A DNA stretch of 64,000 nucleotides from Tretioscincus oriximinensis. Taxonomy: Eukaryota > Chordata > Lepidosauria > Squamata > Gymnophthalmidae. Shown piece by piece: positions 48,032-58,182 of this stretch. Below the pieces are notes generated by a model. The model did not search any database and was not told where the DNA came from. It was given only the letters and a program-made list of their open reading frames with translations. A program made the translations under genes and the position numbers. The DNA is taken from contig JAJVDF010000252.1 of the NCBI GenBank assembly GCA_022410635.1, positions 397,391 through 461,390 of the forward strand, in the 5' to 3' direction. Positions within the stretch are counted from its first letter, which is position 1; every line of letters begins with the position of its first letter.

Positions 48032-49555
48032 GAATGATTTATCTGTTCCAAACACTGACGGAGGAAATCCCCNAAAAGACACTATTAGGCTGGGATAAAC
48101 AAGTTAGATATTGGATAAGCAACAACAAAAAGCCACGGCTTTCTCAAAATAAATTATATGCACAAATCAATAAGGGTGGATGGAATATCCCCTCATTGGA
48201 AAATTATGGAGATGCCTTCCAATTAAAAAATTTATTTTATTTAGAATACACAGATGACAAATGGACTAGAATGGAGAGGAAAATTAATAAACTGGACAAT
48301 CATTCACTACTAAATGTGAAGATTGATCGTACAAGGATAAAAAATTGTTCCCATGCAATGAAAACTGTGCTACAATTGTGGAAGAAATGGCAATCTAAGT
48401 TGATCCCGAGAGCCTCTAATATAATTTCAATAAGGAATATTAACAGAGATGGTACTATACTTATGGTAGAGGATATGGAGAAATTGGCAAGAAACAATAT
48501 TAAAATGTATGGAAATTTCCTCCAGCCCAATGGAAATATAATATCTCAAAATGATTTAATTCTGATACTAGGGAACCACAGATGGATGCAAGCCCAACAA
48601 ATTAGAAATAAAGTTATCCAATATAATCAAAACAGGGATAGGCTATTAAGCTACACACCATTTGAGAGAACATTTATTGAAGCATTGAAAGATACGAAGG
48701 GAATGGGGGGGAAATTGTACAAAATACTAATTGATTACAACTATGATAACATTATATCTTTAACTAATCTCTGGGCTACAGATTTACAGGTAAATGAATC
48801 GGAAATGATAAATAAGTGTAGAAGCATTGAAAGGATGAAGAATACTAGAGTAAAAGAGTTACAACTAAAGATTCTGTCAAGGTGGTACATGACCCCATGC
48901 ACCCTATCTCATATTAGCCATCGATACGACTCAAGGTGCTGGCATGGGTGTGGAGTAAGAGGAATATACATCCACTTACTCTGGGAATGCCCTATTGTGC
49001 GAGCCTTTTGGAATGAAATTTGGAGTGAAATTGAAAACATAATAGGGTATTCAATTAATCAGACGAAAGAACTTATATTCTTCCAAGGGCACAGGGGAAT
49101 CATTAATGAAGATAAGAACTTAGTGGATGATATGATTATGGCTGCCCAAGCTANTATAGCTATGGGGTGGAAGGATGCCAGTAAATTACAAAAAACCACT
49201 TGGCAGCACTATCTGTCAGAGCAGTTGATTGGGGACTATGTCACGGAAAAATCCGGAAAAAAGCACTGGATGAAAAAATGGGCAAAGCTTATTGTTTATT
49301 GTCAAATACACGGTTGGGGAGCCCCTGAACTTTTAGCTACGATTCAGTTGATCCTCAGGCCTTAAGTAGAATAATTCATTAGCATTAATTATCTCTCAGG
49401 GGAGGAGGGTGGGGTAGAAGGGTTACGGGGGGGGGGGGTGAAAAGGAACTTTATTTTTGTTGTGATTAAGTAGAAGATATTATGTAAGAACAATTTTTTT
49501 TTTTTTGTATATTGTTCAATATGATCACTTTAATAAAATATATTAAAAAAAAAAA
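48032..49555 (+). mobile_element. 5'-truncated L1 inserted in the DIRS recombinase
   Basis: Flanked by the duplication AATTGAAGACAT (48,020-48,031, and ATTGAAGACAT at 49,556-49,566 after the A run). Contains an open ORF2 C-terminus, a short 3' UTR with a G11 run and T-rich stretch, 'aataaaatatatt' and a poly(A) tail at about 49,545-49,556. The clear duplication, intact reading frame and clean tail indicate a comparatively recent insertion in the + orientation. Confidence 0.92.
48034..49365 (+). CDS. L1 ORF2 C-terminal segment (5'-truncated)
   Basis: The C-terminal part of the L1 endonuclease/RT protein, beyond the RT active site. It reads YLFQTLTEEIP and GWDKQVRYWISNNKKPRL (near the start), KGGWNIPSLENYGDAF and KNLFYLEYT, then a cysteine-rich block RCWHGCGVRGIYIHLLWECP typical of the L1 C-terminus (C-x3-C-x7-H-x4-C), and AMGWKDASKLQKTTWQHYL before the stop at 49,363-49,365. 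443 codons are open with two ambiguous codons. The ATG at 48,034 is fortuitous at the insertion border and the segment carries no RT or endonuclease domain, so it has no known independent function. Confidence 0.85.
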   Translation: MIYLFQTLTEEIPXKTLLGWDKQVRYWISNNKKPRLSQNKLYAQINKGGWNIPSLENYGDAFQLKNLFYLEYTDDKWTRMERKINKLDNHSLLNVKIDRTRIKNCSHAMKTVLQLWKKWQSKLIPRASNIISIRNINRDGTILMVEDMEKLARNNIKMYGNFLQPNGNIISQNDLILILGNHRWMQAQQIRNKVIQYNQNRDRLLSYTPFERTFIEALKDTKGMGGKLYKILIDYNYDNIISLTNLWATDLQVNESEMINKCRSIERMKNTRVKELQLKILSRWYMTPCTLSHISHRYDSRCWHGCGVRGIYIHLLWECPIVRAFWNEIWSEIENIIGYSINQTKELIFFQGHRGIINEDKNLVDDMIMAAQAXIAMGWKDASKLQKTTWQHYLSEQLIGDYVTEKSGKKHWMKKWAKLIVYCQIHGWGAPELLATIQLILRP

Positions 49556-49791
49556 ATTGAAGACATATGCAAAGCTGCCACATGGTCTTCGTCGTGTACC
49601 TTCACGAGGCACTATCGGCTCGAGGAACACCATTTTCAGCAGCCTGTTTTTNGTACCAGTGTGCTGGATTATGCCGCTGCCGGAATGGTAAGGCACATGG
49701 GCCCTTGGGGGTTGGTCTGGTGTTCCCAGGCTAGGGGTGTGTGGAATTCTTGCTTTCTTCCCCGCCCTGGAATGTATTGGCTCTGGTATAT

Positions 49792-49880
49792 CCCATCTGT
49801 AATTCAACCGAGGCCCACGGAGAACGTAACATTCCCTACCTTCTGTGAATGTTCCTTCTCGTGGGCCTCGGGGGAATTAC
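49792..49880 (+). other. DIRS internal complementary region (ICR)
   Basis: 49,792-49,825 is the reverse complement of the outer left end (CATCTGTAATTCAACCGAGG matches exactly). 49,826-49,880 is the reverse complement of the outer right end, from GTAACATTCCCTACCTT to the CCCGAGG side, with one mismatch. In DIRS replication the ICR templates the joining of the two ends into a circle. The two halves meet at GTAAC, i.e. GTTAC in the element ends, giving the junction sequence. The ICR overlaps the last codons of the recombinase frame. Confidence 0.88.
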
Positions 49881-49963
49881 TCCCACCGCTTTAATCTGTT
49901 TGTGTTCTTATCTTTAATAGTCTTGATGAAGTTGCCGTTGCTTTTGGGCGTCGCTCCCTCCTA

Positions 49964-50107
49964 AGCTGGGTATTGATAGGGAGAGGAGCATTTATTTCTT
50001 TGTGGCCACCTAGTGGCGTTCGGCTGGAAGGGCTCCTGGACCAGGACCCATCTGTAATTCCCCCGAGGCCCACGAGAAGGAACATTCACGGAAGGTAGGG
50101 AATGTTA
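49964..50107 (-). repeat. DIRS right inverted terminal repeat with extension
   Basis: 49,964-50,069 mirrors the left repeat. 50,070-50,107 ('gcccacgagaaggaacattc' to 'aatgttac') is a right-end extension absent from the left end and copied in the ICR. The element end is placed at GTTAC, 50,103-50,107. Confidence 0.88.
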
Positions 50108-50264
50108 CATTCTCACCTTGATGAAGCAATTCGTCCTGAATTATCGTTCTTTAATCAAGAATTCATAAAGCAAAAAGTGTTCTATACTCCTCCTTCAAGT
50201 TGATAAGCCTAAATTGCTGCTTGGTTTAGTCTAGGAAAATATATTAGAAGGAGGAGGAAGAGGA

Positions 50265-50345
50265 GGAGGAGAAAAAGAAGAGTCTGATTTTTATACCCCA
50301 CTCTTCTCACCTAAAGGGATTCAGAGCAACTTACATGGTTAATTT
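50265..50345 (-). repeat. Antisense SINE/LINE 3' tail
   Basis: A purine-rich (GAGGAG)n stretch (50,248-50,280) is followed by 'tttttataccccactcttct' and 'gattcagagcaacttacat', the reverse complement of the common reptile retroposon ending '...gtaagctgctttgaatcc...ggggtataaa'. Only the last 80 bases are present. Confidence 0.5.
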
Positions 50346-52511
50346 TCATCCGAAAGCTTACATCTGTCCCGTCATCATCCCAACCAGATTAGTGGTGGTA
50401 CTTGTTAATCTATTTGGAATATAGGTTGCAAATCTACTTTGTTTTGAATAGAAGAGTTGGCTAGAGCTGAGGCCAGTAGAGGGTGCTCACCTCTTTTCAC
50501 GGACAACAGCTGGCTTTGAGAACGGATCTCTCAATTGAAAGAACGTCTCTTAACGACGACACCATTTCTGCCATTAGCATTAAGCTCATGCTTCAGGTTG
50601 AAGAACTTTTAAATGTATACATGTGATCACGGAAGCAGAAAAGACCTGACAGTAAGAGAAGTTCAATAGCAATGACAATTATTTAGGAGACTAAGGGGCT
50701 GGGCATGTGGAAGTACCCGATTAGCATTTCTTGGAAAAGTCATATTTAACAGATTGCAATAAGCAACCTAAATGACCTCTTCTAACACAACAGTTCTTTG
50801 CATTCTGTAGCCTATTCCTATTCCCATCTTATTTTTCAAGCGAAAGAGAAAATCTTCTGCCTTAAATGCTGAGGAACATGATGAAGATTCTATTGATAAC
50901 ATTTGCTCTGTCAGACTTTTTATTTTACAAACGTAAGAAACTCACTATGAAAAACTTTCCCTAAATGTTAAGTTTTTCTTGGACTTAAAATGCAGGGGGA
51001 AAAGGTGCCTGGAACAGCTGCCAAACAGCACATTAAGAATGCTGTGTGCTAGAAGACCCAAGGCAAGTCTGGTCTTGTTGAATTTGATTATTCCTCGTCT
51101 GCTCTTCATTTTCTGCACTTTAATTCGGTACCTTACACCTGGCACTGTGGTTCTCTTGGCTGCTCTTGCTACAGCTAAAGATTAACCTTTGTTGGCAAAT
51201 CTGAACTTTACTTTGGCAAAATAAATGGTATAGTAATTTTTCATGCTCTGAACAAGATTCCAAATGAAACAATCAGGTTGTTCTCTCGCTTGGTGCCAGG
51301 GAAATCTCCTTAACACATCAACAGAAGTAGTTAGCTTTAGAACTAGCATGGCGACCCAAAGCAAAAGTAATACATGAAGACTCTTCACATGAGAAAAATA
51401 CATTGCCAGCATGAAATCCACTTTCTTGGGGAAATACATTGTTTACTTATTTGAACAGTTCTATATGGTTTCTTCCTTTCAAAATCTTGGTTTACAATAG
51501 AATTGAAAAACAAATTTAAAATAAGTTAATAAAATAAGATGTTAAAATAATGGTATGGCAGGCTGGAAGCAGGCACGCAATCACATTAGGAATGCCTTGG
51601 CGAATAAAATGGTTTTCAATATTCAGATAGAATAGCATCTTAAGAAGTAGATTTGTTTATGAATGCTCACTATCTTTTTTTTGGTTAGTCTCCCTAAGGT
51701 GTTACAAGACCTCCTTGCTAGGTTTTCAATATTCATTTATGGTTCTTAATAGTGACCATTCCACAAATATTTCAAGAGAGAATTCCAGTGTAAAGCTGCC
51801 ACCACTGAGAAGCTTCTGTTGTTGAAAACCACAAGATGACATTCAGGAAGTGGTGTGCCATACTAGGATCGTAACGTTCTATGCCAGGAAAGAAAAACTA
51901 GTGTGCATCTAAGACCCAGATTATTTGGGGTTATAGTCAATCATAAAACTGTGGCAGAAGCTGGTGCATATGCCAGGGCAAAAAATTGTGCAATATAGGC
52001 AGGGCCAGATGTCTCACTCAACTATTTGGCTGTTACATTTCTAGAAAGGGGGTTTCTAGAAAGATAGGCAGCACGAGCTTACATAGACAATTCTACTTCT
52101 TCAAATGATCTCACTTGTGAAGAAGTAAACTTGTTTATGAAAGTAGTACAATAGTTGAAGCACAAGCTTATGATGGTATGGAGCGAAGTGGCTTGGGTAT
52201 CCTTAACTAGCTACAGATGGTCGTAGTATTTACTACTTGGCACAAATGACTCAACAAAGATGTGTGGTTTAATTATAATGTTCTACTAGGCAATGGCACA
52301 AGGTGATTATTTGCAGCGTTTCCAGAGTTTATTTGGTATTATTTCTATACTACAGATAATAGCCACCTCTAACTAAGTAAGCTTAAGTTAAAGAAAAGAC
52401 TAAGAAGAAATGAGTAAGAAACATACTTGTTCTTTACTGGAACTTCAGTTCATGAAGCTGGAAAGAATAAAATTGAAACCTTTTTGCTGAGTCAGAACTA
52501 GATAATATTTC
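50346..52511. other. Intronic sequence with dispersed repeat traces
   Basis: 51,660-51,735 ('tagtctccctaaggtgttac', 'aagacctccttgctaggttt') and 52,060-52,145 ('cacgagcttacatagac', with an inverted partner 'gtaaacttgtttatgaaag') belong to the old dispersed repeat also seen at 12.4, 17.7, 18.5, 25.7 and 62.1 kb. No exon recognised. Confidence 0.4.
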
Positions 52512-52697
52512 GAGCCTTTCCACACTGGACCTTATTCTGGCCTGGGATATATTTCGGAACAGAGGCCTGCTATCTGTATACTAGTGTAGATTTTGCTGGG
52601 CTTCGAATGGCACTTACTGTACTCTACACTAATGTACAGATGGCAAGCTCCTCATCTGAGATATATCCCAGCATAAAGCCTAGTGCAAAAAGGGTCG
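52512..52697. mobile_element. Foldback repeat, copy E
   Basis: The left arm 'cacactggaccttattctgg' with 'gggatatatttcgg' pairs with the right arm (reverse complement 'tgcactaggctttatgctgg', 'gggatatatctcag'). The inner parts 'actagtgtaga' and 'tctacactaatg' also pair. This is the best preserved of the five copies. Confidence 0.65.
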
Positions 52698-52819
52698 TAC
52701 TTCTCTGCCTTAAAAAAAAATATGCAGTTTGATCTTAACACAATGGATATCTGTGGGAATCAGTAATATAGCATATATTATTGGCAATATATATATTAAT
52801 ATTAAAATGAACTTGGATT

Positions 52820-53480
52820 GACCCCTGTGAGCCAAAGCAGGCCTGTATGGAAATTTTGCAAAAATCTCTGGTCAACCCAGCCCAGGAGTAAACAGAAGAG
52901 GCCAAATCCTCTCTTCCTGCCCCCAAGGCATACCTCATTCATATAGCCTTGCCAGACTGAATAGATTAAATTGGCATCCATTAAGGCAAAGGCACAATCT
53001 TTGTTTAACCAGGCTGTGCACCTGGACTGACCCATCAGCCTGATAGTGGCCTGGAGGTAAACCATTTAAGATCGTTAAAACTACTTCTCCTAAGGGTGAG
53101 TCACTGGGTTCCAGTAATTAAGATAATGCATAAGCAATTAGTGGCAACCGAGGGTCCATCCTGTTTACCAACCCTGTACCATATTTGGCGTTTCCTGACC
53201 AGGCTGCACCTCCTTGGGGAGGAGAGAAACACGTCACACAGGTGTCACCACCTGACCCACGTGGGGCTTGCCCACCCCTTTCTCATCGTCATAATCTTGA
53301 TACACGCCTTCTGATTTTGGGTCAATAAAAGATTGAACACGAGGGCATTCTGGAGGAGTCCATGACCCGTGGACCTCCTGAAATTGCTTCTTGATCCAAG
53401 TCATGTTGCCCATGTGATTCCTGTCTATCTACTGCGGACCAAGCTGCCTTTGATCTCCATTAGGCATCGAATAATGTGGA
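52820..53480 (+). repeat. Possible solo LTR or other GC-richer repeat
   Basis: A block clearly richer in G+C than its surroundings with an AATAAAA signal at 53,322-53,328 ('gggtcaataaaagattg') followed by about 130 bases resembling R-U5. No TG...CA boundaries, target duplication, primer-binding site or internal genes could be fixed, so the LTR reading is tentative. Confidence 0.25.
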
Positions 53481-54760
53481 AAGCGGATACCCGTTAGATA
53501 TCAGTTCTGTTGAAGATCTTATTTTTGCAACTTCTTTAACGAGATGGAAAACTCATGAGATACTAGGTGACATAATTATACTACAAGAGTCACACAAGTG
53601 CCCAAGATAGAGGCAACAGAATTGTCGTTGAAACATATATTTCTTACACATGATGATGACTGATCTTATTACATGCGAAATTGCACAATTATGGTAAACA
53701 AATTGAGGAACTGAAGAAAGTTGTTGTAAAATTAATGTCCAAATTAAATACACAGAACTCAGAATAGTCAGGAAATAACAAGCTCAGAAGTTTGGATACT
53801 ACTTCCAGAGATGACATTAACAAAGCAGTAAGCTTCATGGCTTCAAGTCAACAGATTATCTCTTCCAGCACTCAACTTTCAAGGGGGCTCTCTCAATCTT
53901 ACAACTGCAATCCTGCCAAACTGTGCTTTATATTGGCATGAGATAAATAAATAAGATAATTTAGAAGAGAGGTCAATGGATTCTTTCCAAATATTGAACA
54001 AATGTTGCTTTATGGATGAAGGATGGAGAGGTGGGTTATAGTAATATAATGTAAAAGCAATGTAACATTTTAAAATGTAATGTAAATTAAACTAGTTTTT
54101 TTTTAAAAAAAATTAAATATATTTAAATACATATGAGCGGCCTGATTGAATGAACACTGGAGAAGAGCAGAGTGCATTAAATCTTTAAGCTTTAGGACAA
54201 TTTCTCTGTGACTGACCACAGTATTGTGCTAAGATTTTTCAATCAGCTGGATATATGATACCATTTCGCTGTGATTTCTACTCCTGTTTGCAGGATTGGT
54301 TCCAGGCAGTTAAGAATAGGTGGAAATGGGTCAACCCTACTCCCAAGCCTTCCCTTCAGTCGTAATATGCCCCATTTACCAACAATAATACTGATGTATG
54401 GATAGCCTTTAAAAGATAATACACCATTTTGCTGCTACCATATAACATTATAAGAACAAAATATAATTATTTGTTCAGCTAAAGGCAATTTAGATCTGTG
54501 TGTAAGAAAAACGATCGATTTAAACAATTCATATTATTTAAATTTAGGTTTCAAAATGTGATTCAATTATGTCTTCATGGCTCAAATAATCAGCTTAGAA
54601 CAATGAGCCTTCTTTTGTGAAATTAGATTCATTACAGAACAACCATTTCGTTGTTGTTAATAACGTGCAAAATGCAGATAATGAAAAACAACTGTTTTTC
54701 AGAACATATAAGAAACTGATAAAACTCTAAAATGTTGACTTCAAAGACCAAGCTTGAGTG
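53481..54760. other. Intronic sequence without recognised genes
   Basis: AT-rich, with no exon, RNA gene or recognised repeat. Confidence 0.35.
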
Positions 54761-54761
54761 T

Positions 54762-54900
54762 ATTATTATTTATTTATACTTCTAACCTGCCTTATAACCG
54801 AAGGTCTCAGGGCTATTAACAATAAAAACAAAATACTGAACTGACATATTAAACATATAAGGGGAAGAACTAGAGAAAAGCTGCAGCATGGTTAAAAATC
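54762..54900 (-). repeat. Antisense retroposon 3' part (family of 1.2 and 7.2 kb)
   Basis: 'ttattatttatttatactt' followed by 'aaccgaaggtctcagggc' and 'caataaaaacaaaatact' repeats the layout of the other copies, truncated after about 130 bases. Confidence 0.55.
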
Positions 54901-54904
54901 CAAT

Positions 54905-55255
54905 ATCAGAATCTTAAGAACATTAGAACATAAGAGGAGCCCTGATGAATCGGGCCGGGGCCAATCTAGTCCAGCATTCTGACTCACAAAGTGTCCCACA
55001 AATTGCACCAATTGCATGGCAGTTTGAAAAAGGCAAAAACGTCACCTGTGTTTGACGCCTTGCAAATGGTATTTCAGAAATACTGACTGTTGCTCCTCCT
55101 TGGATGCAATTATCAAGACATCAGCCCTAGTAGCTGTTTATGCCCTTGATGTCCAGGAACTTGTCTAATACTCTCTCTTAAAAGCTATCCAGGCACCTAG
55201 CTACTACCACCTCTACTGGAAGTAAATTCCAAAGGCCACTGACTAGAATTGCATA
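54905..55255 (-). mobile_element. CR1 3' end
   Basis: On plus it starts with 'aagaacattagaacataaga' (reverse complement of the TTCTTATG octamers), then 'ggagccctgatgaatcggg' and 'tctagtccagcattctgac', and ends with 'ggaagtaaattccaaagg'. Typical antisense CR1 3' end of about 350 bp. Confidence 0.75.
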
Positions 55256-56276
55256 TTAGTAGCTAATATAGGCGGATGAGGTAAAATATTATAGAGCTCC
55301 TTTCCAGTGTTATGTTCTCTTCTTTTTTTTTCTGCTACACAAGAAAAATGTAATCCTTTTACATTTATCTGCAGTAGAAAATGTTCAATAATTTTGTTTT
55401 TAACTTGAAATGTTGTTATTCAATCCCTGTTTCTAGTCAAAAGGCTGCATCTAAATTCTGGGCTGTCCCAGAAAGTCTTCTTCATCTCATCATTCCACAG
55501 TGAGACACCCCATTTCTTCCTTAAGCTGACTCCAGAGAGGGTATAAAACCCAAGATAACCTCAACATTATATTAAGATTGGATTGACAATCCAAACACAA
55601 TCCAGAAACAGAACTCTCAACTTAAATTTTTCCAAAATAGAAATTTTGCTTGCCTTGTCCGGTACTTGCTCTGGAATTTTTCTTTGAGGAAAATGCCCAA
55701 TGTGAAAATGTAGGATAAAACTGAGCTGAAAATACCTTTTACACAAGCACCAAGGTTGGCATTTGCACACTCTCAGGTATTTTTTAATCATTGTGAGCAA
55801 AGGCTTTCCAATTTGGCAGATGCCAAGGCTTGCCGATTTGGCAGGGATGGCAAGAAACTGTGGGATACTGGCCACCTGAAACAACCTTGGTGTAGAAGCT
55901 CTAAAGATATTTTAAAGCTGCCTCCTTAATTACTGATTAAGAATGATCACAATAGGATTTTTTTTCTGTAAGTGTTGGTTCATCATCTCAGTTCTGATAT
56001 TCCTCTTTCATCTAACCAGATTCTCAGATCTATTCTCTCTCGCAACTTGGTCATTCCAAAAGGTGGAGTTTTTTACATATGTGCTGGTACATCAAATCAG
56101 TTTTCATCCTCCTCTTTTTATCTAACAAACCTCCTCCACCCTTTGTTGCATCCTGAACAAGCTTATAAACTACCACATGACAAAACTTTGTAGAAGATAG
56201 CTAGTGAACCACTTGCTCTGAAAATTGCTCGAACCAATATATATCATAGCCAATATATCACTTTTGATATATAAAG
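55256..56276. other. Intronic sequence without recognised genes
   Basis: A 105-codon open frame on the minus strand (55,567-55,884) has no recognisable domain or splice context and is not called. Confidence 0.35.
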
Positions 56277-56583
56277 AAGGCTGTGAAATGTACTTCCCGA
56301 AGAGGTAGTGGTAGCTAACAGCTTGGATAGTTTCAAGACAGGACTAGACAGGTTTATGGACACCAAGGATATAAATGGATACTAGGATGGATGTCTGGAT
56401 GTTGCCTCCGGGATGGAGCAACAGGCAGGACTCCTGAAATACCATTTGCAGGGAGTCATGAACAGGAGCATATCTTGCTTTCCTCTGTTCGGACTGCCCC
56501 GTTGCATCTGGTGGACTTCTGTGTGACACAGAATGCTGGACTTGATGGGCTGTGGCCTGATCCAGTATGGCTCTTCATATGTC
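56277..56583 (+). mobile_element. CR1 3' end
   Basis: From 'gtgaaatgtacttcccgaag' through 'gaaataccatttgcaggg' to 'atccagtatggctcttcata'. Nearly identical to the copy at 39,489-39,835, but the octamer tail is reduced to one mutated unit. Confidence 0.8.
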
Positions 56584-58182
56584 ACAACTTTAAAACTGAG
56601 AACAGTAATAAAGTAATTAGTTTTTTAAAAGCTAACTCTTAGCATTATGAATTCAGCATGACAGAAGTCATTCTGATCTGCAATTTGGGGTCATGTTTTT
56701 CAGCACACAGTGGTTAAAGAATTCCTGTCATTGGTAGCAGTCTACATACTGTAATGAAAAGAAATGGGATGAGAATATATTCTTCACCCCATTTCAGTAT
56801 TCTCTAAATGCAAAAATCCTATCTAATACTAGCTGAAATAATTATCCCTCAATGTAGTATATTTCATAGCCTTGGCAAACACTTTTGCAATGAAAATGTC
56901 GTGGAAATATCCTTTCAATAAAATCATACCATATTCCATTACAATGCGATGAAAATAATACAATTAAGGCAATAAAATTAATGGAGGAGAAAGGCACAGC
57001 TTGCATGATTTGTTATGCTATTCAGTATATTTTCCTGTGGTTCCCAAGGTCATATTATTATTATTAAAGAGCCAGACTGATTCAATAAACTGTTGTTGAC
57101 TAATTTCTCGCATACGAATATGGCAGGCCCTAAGAACTTGGAAGCAGCAATATACATTATTTCTAAAGAATACTCACTTGAAAACAACTCGGAACTCATC
57201 CAACCTTCCCAGCTGTACATAAAATCTTCCTCTACCTTCTTGTACCCTTTGTCACTCTAGCATCTTGTTCATTGTCATCCCAAGCCATACATTAACTTTT
57301 GTATCATGATTTATCATCATCATAATCACCATCATCAACCATTATTATTTCTGTTTCATATATAATTTGTTTCTCTAAGTGGAGGCTCCCATGACACAAA
57401 GTCCTGACACAAAGCATGTCTTAATATTGCATGAATTACAGTAAATAGAATTTTAAGAAGGAGAAATTTCTTGTACAAAGGAGAAAATCTATCCCTTCTC
57501 GGATTCTTACTACCTTCAAAGAAAATCTCACAGCTGCTTTCTGCTCTGACAAAATGTTCTTCTCATGGAAATAGGTTTTATGCATGACTTTTGCCTAGGG
57601 CATCAACAATTGTAGACCTTCCTAGCTTTTTGCAAACACCATTAATCTACTCCTCTTTATACTTCTGTTTATACTTCTTTCATATTCTTCTTTCAACTCA
57701 TTGGATGCCTTTTGATTTTTGTATCCAGCTACCCTTTTGACTTTTATCATCATTAATATTTCTTCAAATCTCAGCATTTACCATTTTTGTGTCATTTTGA
57801 ATCCTATTTTTATTATTATTAGTTGTTTTTAAGGAACTTCCTTTATATTTTATGTTTCCTTTGACATTTCGCTCTCAGCTATCCTTCCCATAACTCAAAA
57901 ATCTGCCTCTAAATATTGTTTAAAATACCTGAATCATCTTTCACCTTTTATGTTTTTCAGACTGCTAATAAATATCTATCTTCTTCACAATTTTATACAG
58001 TTGAATCAATACAAACATTATACCCAAATAACTGTTTTTAGCATCTGGATTCTTCCTACAGATTGCTCTTTCTCTACTTGATTCACTTGTAAAATGATCA
58101 CTGATTTTTCTGAAGAGCTCCCCATGCAGGCACTATAACTATTTTTTAATATGTATATTATCTACTTTTATAAACAATTTAA
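56584..58182. other. Intronic sequence without recognised genes
   Basis: AT-rich with pyrimidine-rich stretches on plus. No exon or repeat recognised. Confidence 0.35.

Larger units (their letters stand above)
46618..49894 (+). pseudogene. DIRS tyrosine recombinase, frameshifted and split by an L1
   Basis: Integrates circular DNA intermediates. Its frame overlaps the end of the RT ORF. The N-terminal core-binding part reads RGSTWRVYNSTWRAFTLWC and LAYNTIKKQVFALTSVLD, and stops at 47,413-47,415 after a G6 run (47,405-47,410). From 47,412 the next frame continues as LINSFLCGLKAARPPEV, so one indel lies in that run. The catalytic domain then follows: AVTSARRVSELA (first Arg, about 47,590) and LAHSTRAAASNAALWA (His-x-x-Arg, about 47,975). 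At 48,031 an L1 intervenes. After 49,555 the same frame resumes as IEDICKAATWSSSCTFTRHY, whose Tyr (49,613-49,615) is the nucleophile, and runs to a stop at 49,892-49,894. All catalytic residues are recognisable but lie on opposite sides of the L1. Confidence 0.85.
41334..50107 (+). mobile_element. DIRS tyrosine-recombinase retrotransposon (with internal duplication and nested L1)
   Basis: DIRS elements replicate through reverse transcription and reinsert as circles by a tyrosine recombinase, leaving no target duplication. Seen here: inverted terminal repeats, an internal complementary region, a gag-like ORF, an RT-RNase H-methyltransferase-like ORF, and a recombinase frame overlapping the RT ORF. 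The 8.77 kb span includes a roughly 1.74 kb tandem duplication and a roughly 1.5 kb L1 insertion; subtracting both gives about 5.5 kb, a normal DIRS size. No direct repeat flanks it. The RT ORF is open over 654 codons apart from ambiguous N positions, whereas gag and recombinase carry frameshifts, so this copy is not autonomous. Confidence 0.93.

Noticed and set aside
48034..49365. 443-codon frame as a separate host gene
   Set aside because: L1 ORF2 C-terminal motifs, poly(A) and target duplication identify it as a truncated L1 insertion.
55567..55884. 105-codon minus-strand frame in the ADK orientation
   Set aside because: Checked as a possible ADK exon. No adenosine kinase motif, no recognised domain and no convincing flanking splice pair.
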